From Amoebophrya sp. A120 (Eukaryota > Sar > Dinophyceae > Syndiniales > Amoebophryaceae), in NCBI GenBank assembly GCA_905178155.1, contig CAJINV010000003.1:8848179-8912178 (forward strand): 64,000 nucleotides of DNA, written 5' to 3'. The first letter of the stretch is position 1. Each line of letters opens with the position of its first letter. Both the position numbers and the translations under genes were made by a program. The notes beneath the pieces were generated by a model. That model was not told the origin of the DNA and searched no databases. It saw only the letters and a list, made by a program, of their open reading frames with translations. Below are positions 58,846 to 64,000 of this stretch, in pieces.

Positions 58846-59133
58846 GCGGTAGGAGGCTACATGAGAGTCGGCGAGGGGGACAAAAACAGAAAGATAAACA
58901 AGTACATAGACCTACTTCTTGAAAAATAGTATTTTTACTTTTATCTATTTGCATTCTCTTTTTCCCTGGTCAACAAAATGTATGCGTAAAATCGAGGAGC
59001 AGCTGCAAGAACCTCCTGCACGGGTTGATGCAGGCCATCGCCATGGTATTCGTATTACTTTGCCATGAATAGCAAAGTTCAAGTTGTAGAACGGGCAAGA
59101 AATGTAACGCGCTCGTCTTTGTCATCATGCTCC

Positions 59134-59670
59134 CTATGCGGATTCCGCTGCCGGTGCCGCGGTTGACTCGCCGTTGGTTTTGTCTTCCGCCCCAGGTTTT
59201 TCTTCCAGAACGACATTTTCCGGAGCCGCGGCCGGAGTGGCCTCGGGCTTCATGTTTTGCTGCACGCTCATCTTGCCGCTGCTCTTGATAGCGGTGGCAT
59301 GTTGGGTCAGCGCGTCCAGCTTTCGCTGGACGTAATTGGTGCACTGGAACAAGTCGCACTTGTCCTGTTCCAGCTTTAAGGTCAGCTGAGGCGTCGAGAC
59401 CGAGTGAAAATCCACCTGCAAGATTTGGTCCGTGTCGCAGCAACCGAGCTGCCGGTCCACGTAGGTGCCGCAGGCCCACTTCCAGGGGATGGTCTTGTAG
59501 TACCACTTGGAACCACTGAAGAGAGATTTTCGCTGTTCGATCGCCAGCACGCGATGCGGAGTGAACAGACAGAACTGCTTCTCCGTGCCCCAGAAGGACC
59601 TCCCGGTGAAACCCATTTCCACGAATTCGTCCGCCTGTGAATAAAAAAAATAAAATAAAAAAAAAATAAA

Positions 59671-59702
<32 letters not shown>

Positions 59703-60944
59703 AAAAAAAAAAAGAGAAAAAAAAGAAGAAAAAAGAAAAAAAAAGAAAAACAAAAACAAAGAAAAAATAAAAAAAAAAAAAAAAAAAAAAACAAAAAACT
59801 AGAAACAGAAAAAAAGAAAACCAACAGGACAAAAAGAAAAAAAAATAAAAATAAAGAAAGTAAAAAAATAAAAAGATATAGCAAAAAAAAAAAAAAAAAA
59901 AAGCAAAAAAAAAAAAAAGAATAAAAAAAGATAAATATAACAAGAAAGATAATAAAAGAAAAAGAAAAAAAAACACGGCGGAAAAACCGCAAGTGCCTTC
60001 ATTTTTTGCAATTCGAAGTTGGGAAGTTTTTTCATGCGTCACCGCTAGAACATGAACAGGGCGAGTCAAACTGCGCCTGTGAGCTAAGAACTTGCTTCAG
60101 TCGGTCTGTTGCTGCTGGTGTAGCAACAGGCCGACTGAGGAAAATCTTAGCTCGCAGGCGGAGTTTCGCTCGCCCACTCTCAGCGTTCGCTAGATCAACT
60201 GCAAGGATAGCGACACTTTACGCTGCTGACATATGATTATGAAAAACCTTCCCAGTTTCGAATTGCAAAAAATGAAGCCAGTTACGGCTTTTCGGCCGTG
60301 TTTTGCAGTCAATTACAATTTCATTTCAAAATAAGCGCGAAGATAAAATTCTCAATCAGCATGCTCTAATGAGGATTTGCGAGCACTTCGGGTTAGATAT
60401 CACCACCTTGCGATTTGTCTACAGTTCTAACCGCGAGTTAACCGTCCGGCCGGCCGGCCGGACGGCTAACTCGCGGGTGCGAGTTAACGGGTCATTTGTT
60501 ACCCCGCTCCTACAACTTTATAAATATATTACGGTCTATTAGTTTACGCGGGACCCCATTCGTCAACAAGATCCACATCGTCGGAAACTGCATAGAAAAA
60601 AGGGCAATCGTTGTTTTCTTACTGAAACTGAACTGTGTACCAGGAAACTGAGTCAATGCTCATCGTGATTTTTGAAACTGCTTGCTTAGAGACGTACATA
60701 GACGAAATCAACAAACAAGTACCATCATGATATTCGGAGAGCTCTTGAATGTCTCGGTCATTGTCTTGCATGCGTCGGCGTCCAGCTGGCCCATGTCCCG
60801 GCCGTTCAACCGTATCAACAAGGCGAGCCGTGTCCGCTCCCCAGAGAGACAACAGATGAGAGACGGAGGGGAAGGCAAAAACTTCTCGTTTTTCGTCGTC
60901 TTTGCCATGCCAATGTGCGACTCATACATACGAATCAATATCAA
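59134..60944 (-). CDS. PH-like domain protein
   Basis: The well-supported exon is 59634-59134: after TTATTCACAG it reads ADEFVEMGFTGRSFWGTEKQ, then LFTPHRVLAIEQRKSLFSG, WYYKTIPWKWACGTYVDRQ and LTLKLEQDKCDLFQCTNYVQ, ending in a Pro/Ala/Glu-rich tail (AAPAAESA stop). The 'FT..R......G....Y.TIP' pattern recalls bacterial-type PH (bPH_1/bPH_2) domains common in protists. A likely upstream exon at about 60900-60727 reads LNGRDMGQLDADACKTMTET before GTACTTG. The 1.1 kb between them holds an inverted-repeat element and a T-rich tract. PH-like domains often bind membranes; the ligand cannot be inferred. Confidence 0.6.
59641..59972 (-). other. ~330-nt T-rich (minus strand) tract adjoining a 3' splice site
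   Basis: On the plus strand it is nearly pure A with scattered G, T and C; on the minus strand it is a continuous T-rich tract ending TTTTTTTATTCACAG at the exon boundary at 59634. Ordinary polypyrimidine tracts are 10-40 nt. Confidence 0.85.
59973..60307. mobile_element. ~335-bp foldback element in intron
   Basis: Left end ACACGGCGGAAAAACCGCAA, then CTTCATTTTTTGCAATTCGA near 59998. The right end carries the inverted equivalents (TCGAATTGCAAAAAATGAAG at about 60258, CGGCTTTTCGGCCGTGT near 60285). Inner blocks are also inverted: GTGAGCTAAGA/TCTTAGCTCGCAG and CAGTCGG.CTGTTGCT/AGCAACAGGCCGACTG around a centre near 60112. The whole element can fold on itself; no coding capacity. Confidence 0.8.
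60431..60476. repeat. 46-bp near-perfect palindrome
   Basis: CCGCGAGTTA.CCGTCCGGCC and its inverted copy, with one mismatched pair, around a GGCCGGCCGGCC core. A third partial CGAGTTAAC copy follows at about 60480. Confidence 0.9.
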
Positions 60945-61162
60945 GTGTGTTTATTGTCCCTCACAGTTGCTGCTCCCTCAACGCGAATATGGTGCTGTAA
61001 AGTAACTGCTCAGGTTCAGCTTGTGCACCCAAATGTCCTGCTGAATGTTCTTGTACCAACTTTGGCAACGCCACGTCGTTGCAATACATTGTACTTCTAG
61101 TTTCCTGATCATGGAACAAAGCTATTCCAATTCATTCTATCTTGTGGCAATGACGTAATATT

Positions 61163-61932
61163 CTATATGCCTGGCTGGGTAGCGGGGGCTTGTCGATATT
61201 TCATAAACCAGGCGATCATGGCATTGGCGTCACCCTTTGATGGTGGAGTTTGGGGGATCTCGGGACCCATGATAGCGCCGTTGTTGGCAATGATGCGGTC
61301 CCCCAGCAACTGCGCAACCCGCGTCATGTCGCAGGAGCCCGAGGAGAGGTCCTGTGAGATGGTACAATCCACCGACTGACCCGCCGCAAGGGTGATGCTT
61401 TTTTGGTATCCAACAAAAAAGAGTCTTGCCATCGCAGCCTGTAGTGCATCTTTATTTTTCTCTTGCTCTGCGTTCGGACTTCCCTCAGTGTTGAGTGTTG
61501 TGGTGATTGATCATCTTGATAATCCGTACTACGCTTTACACATGTTATCTGAAGATTCGATGCTGAAGATGCAGCCACAGCCACACCGCCACCTTGTGTC
61601 AATATAGTAAAGAAATTTATGGTCGGGGAGAAGAGCAGCATGCAGAGCGTCTGACGTAGTTACACAGAGACAAACAAGGGCTTTCAGAAATTTCAGCATC
61701 ATCAACATCATCAATGCATTGGCGCGATAGCGGTACTACTGCTGCTTCTTTATTTGGATAGTTTGTCAGGTTTGCTCAGCGGCCAGTTTCCGTTGAGCTC
61801 CAGCATCAGTTCGCCATCGGAGTCGAAGCGTCCCGCCGTCGCGCACTCGAAGGATCGAATCGACGAGTAGGGAATGGACAAATACTGAGTGCGGTTTCCG
61901 GTCCAGCCCTTGGTATCCAGCCGGNTGATGGC
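61163..61932 (-). CDS. bPH_1-type PH-domain protein (3' part), 5' end lost at satellite
   Basis: Exon ~61932-~61760 reads RLDTKGWTGNRTQYLSIPYS, then SIRSFECATAGRFDSDGELM and LELNG, matching the strand pattern of bPH_1 domains (short-chain 'KG.TG...EY.SIPY.SI..F..ETAG..D...ELKL'). After an intron, exon ~61450-61163 supplies SVDCTISQDLSSGSCDMTRV and AQLLGDRIIANNGAIMG, equivalent to the closing strand and C-terminal helix, and ends QAPATQPGI stop. The upstream side of the first exon runs within a few bases into satellite sequence, with an ambiguous base (N) at 61925, so the 5' part is missing or misassembled. Likely membrane-associated by family, but this is inference. It neighbours another PH-like gene in the same orientation. 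Confidence 0.65.
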
Positions 61933-64000
61933 CGAGGACTTTCGCATGCCCGGGCGAAAAGCGGTGGCAGCGGAACTACTGGCCAACACTTTTGCCCGAC
62001 AGGAAAGGAAGCGCTGGGCAAAAGTAATGGCCAAGGAAAGAGCCCTTGGCCACCACTTTTGCCCATCCGGAAAGTGATGGGCAAAAGTTAAAGCGATGGC
62101 CAAGGAGTTGTCGCCATTGTTTTTCTTTGCCCGGCCGAAAAGTGATGGCCAGGGAGCTTCTGGCCATCACTTTTGCCCGACCGGAAAGCGATGGCAAAAA
62201 GTGGTGGCCGCGGAGTTCTTGGCCACCACCCTTGCCCGACCGGAAAGCGATAGCCACAATCGCTTTCGCTCGAGCGAAACAAAAGCGATGGCCGCGAGGC
62301 TCTTGGCCAGCCATCACCTTTGCCCGGCCGAGAGGCGATCGATGGCCACTTTGACGGCCAGGGAGCTCTTGGCCATCATGTGTGCCCGGCCGAAAGGCGA
62401 CGCCCGAGGAGTTCTTCGCCATCACTTTTGCCAGGCCGGAAAGCGATGGGTGGCCAGGGAGCTCTTGGCCATCCCTTTTGCCCGACAGGAAAGCGATTGC
62501 CAGCCAAAAGTGATCGGTGGCCAGGGAGGTCTTGGCCATTACTTTGGCCCGAGCGAAAAGTGGCCACTTTTGCCCGAGCGGAAAGCGATGCATGCCCCAG
62601 CAGCTCCTGGCCATCATTTTCGCCCGACTCCTGGCCACCACTTTTGCCCGGCCGGAAAGTGATGGCCAAAAGTTTCACTTTTGCCCGACCGGAGGTGGTG
62701 GCCAAGGAGCCCGTCGCCGCCCGTCACTTTTGCCAGCCCAGCCCGGCCGGGCAAGGTACGGAGCTTTTGGCCATCACTTTTGGCCGCCCGGAAACTGGTG
62801 GCAAAAAATGATCGCCGCGGAGTTCTTGGCCACCATTTTTGCCCGCCCCGGCCGGAAAGCGATGGCCAAAAGTTATTGCCAAGGAGCCCCGGGCCATCAC
62901 TTTTGTCCGTCCCGAAAGTGCTCTTGGCCTCCACTTTGTTTTGCTCGGCGGGCCCACCGGAAAGTGGGGGCCAAGCTCTTGGCCACCACTTTTGCCCGGG
63001 CGGCCGGAAAGTGATGGCCAAAAGTTAGTTTCAACTTTGCTCGACCGGAGGTGATGGCCAAGGAGCCCTTCGCCGTCACTTTTGCCCCGCCCGGCTGGGC
63101 TAGGAGCTTCTGACCATCGCTTTTGCCCGCCCGGAAAGTGGTGGCCAAACGTGATCGCTGCGAAGTTCTTGGCCACAACTTTTGCTCGGCCGGAAAATGA
63201 TGGCCGGGGAGCTCTTGTCCATCACTTTTGCCCGGGCGAAAAGCGATGGCCAAAAGTGATGGCCAAGCAGCTCTCGGCCACCACTTTTGCCCGATCGGAA
63301 AGTGATGGCCAAGGAGCTTTCGCCCCTCACTTTTGCCCGACCGGAAGCAAAGCGATGGCCGCCAAAAGTAGTGGCCGAGGAGCTGCTGTTGGGTGGCCAT
63401 CACCTTGCTCGCCCGGGCGGAAGGTCATGGATGGCCAAGGAACTCCTGGCCGCCATTTTTGCCGGGGGGGACAGGAAGTAACGTTTGCTCGACCGGAAAG
63501 CGATGGCCAGGGGGCTCCTGGCCCTCACTCTTGCCCGGCCGGAAGGTGATGGCCAAGCAACCAAGGAGCTCGCAGCCCTCACTTTTGCCCGAAAGAAAAG
63601 TGGCGGCCAAGGGGCTCCTGGCCGCGCCGTCACTTTTGGTTGCCCGAAGGGAAATTGATGGCCAAGGGACTCCCTGCCGTTACTTTTGCCCGACCGGAGA
63701 GTGATGTCCAAAAGCGGCGCCCATCCAAGGAGCTCTTCTTGGCCACCAATTTTGCCTGAGCGAGCGAAAATTGATGGCCATGGAACTCTTGGCCAGCCAT
63801 CACATTTGCCCGATCGGGAAGTGATGGCCCAGGGGAGGCTTTTGGCCATCGCTTTGGCCCGGCGGGCCGGAAAATGGTGGCCCAGGAGGAGCGCCTGCCT
63901 ATTACTTTTGCTGGACCCGACCGGCAAAGTGATGGCCAAAAATGATGGTCAAGGGGCTCGCGGCCGTCACTTTTGCGCCGCCCGTCCGCGAAGTGATGGC
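61925..64000. repeat. palindromic satellite array (TGGCC/CACTTTTGCCCG units)
   Basis: Degenerate tandem array with a unit of about 50-75 bp built from GGCCAAGGAGCTCTTGGCC (near-palindrome) and CATCACTTTTGCCCGACCGG, whose complement (CCGG.AAAGTGATGGCC) is also in each unit. Units therefore read almost the same on both strands. Examples of the CACTTTTGCCCG core lie near 61985, 62049, 62168, 62475, 63222, 63282 and 63330. Frames are open in all phases and are not called. It continues past the window edge. Confidence 0.85.

Larger units (their letters stand above)
56880..59130. other. 2.2 kb intergenic region
   Basis: Apart from a possible small membrane protein at 58519-58845 and the 36-bp repeat at 57507-57542, no exon chain is visible. 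Plus-strand frames near 57154-57396 have no support. Confidence 0.4.

Noticed and set aside
61976-63939. Several 150-220 codon open frames in the right satellite
   Set aside because: Open in nearly all frames, with the same short peptide words repeated (GHHFCP, DGQEL); a product of the palindromic array.
1-64000. tRNA, rRNA, CRISPR, reverse transcriptase or transposase genes
   Set aside because: None recognised by eye in either strand; the mobile elements seen all appear non-autonomous.

Overview
This is a nuclear window from a eukaryote, most likely a dinoflagellate or close alveolate relative. Supporting signs are: nearly every supportable gene lies on the minus strand (one unidirectional gene file from about 62 kb down to 2 kb); coding regions are split by many introns, several bounded by short inverted repeats and target-site-like direct repeats (introner-type introns); some introns are only 34-35 nt; proteins carry long Ser/Asp/Glu/Thr-rich inserts; and both window ends run into satellite DNA. 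No prokaryotic operon logic, tRNA, rRNA or CRISPR was seen. Exon joins below were worked out by hand from splice-like dinucleotides and reading phase, so they are models.

Layout, left to right. 1-1450: GC-rich satellite. 2194-8886: pantothenate kinase (eukaryotic PanK/Fumble type, first step of CoA synthesis) with very large low-complexity inserts. 8.9-14.2 kb: apparently empty. 14196-19474: Gly/Pro-rich multi-exon gene with a repeated NAITFADL-like motif and a 1.28 kb inverted-repeat element in one intron. 19682-27690: very long low-complexity protein with an Arg/Ser-rich block. 28.8-32.3 kb: GC-rich block punctuated by four near-identical copies of a ~60 bp sequence. About 33 kb: weak plus-strand exon. 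33535-35013: acidic, Trp/NPF-containing protein. 36977-43041: large gene joining a helical N-terminal region (possibly MLKL/HeLo-like) to an AIF/FSP1-type FAD/NAD(P) oxidoreductase, cut by several introners. 43745-44536: small acidic protein. 44831-46523: leucine-rich-repeat protein. 48963-53760: membrane protein with three thrombospondin type-1 repeats, one transmembrane helix and an acidic tail, carrying a 1.29 kb near-palindromic element in an intron. 54696-56871: complete four-exon coiled-coil gene. 59134-60944 and 61163-61932: two neighbouring genes with PH-like (bPH_1-type) domains, the first with a ~330 nt T-rich tract directly before a splice acceptor. 61925-64000: a second, palindromic satellite.

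The genes do not form a pathway. What connects them is architecture: mobile-element-like sequences repeatedly occupy intron positions, sometimes supplying a splice site and sometimes leaving introns that cannot be GT-AG. The most interesting items are the introner set, the oxidoreductase fusion, the TSP1 adhesin-like protein, the 60 bp repeated boundary sequence and the two ~1.28 kb inverted-repeat elements in introns.
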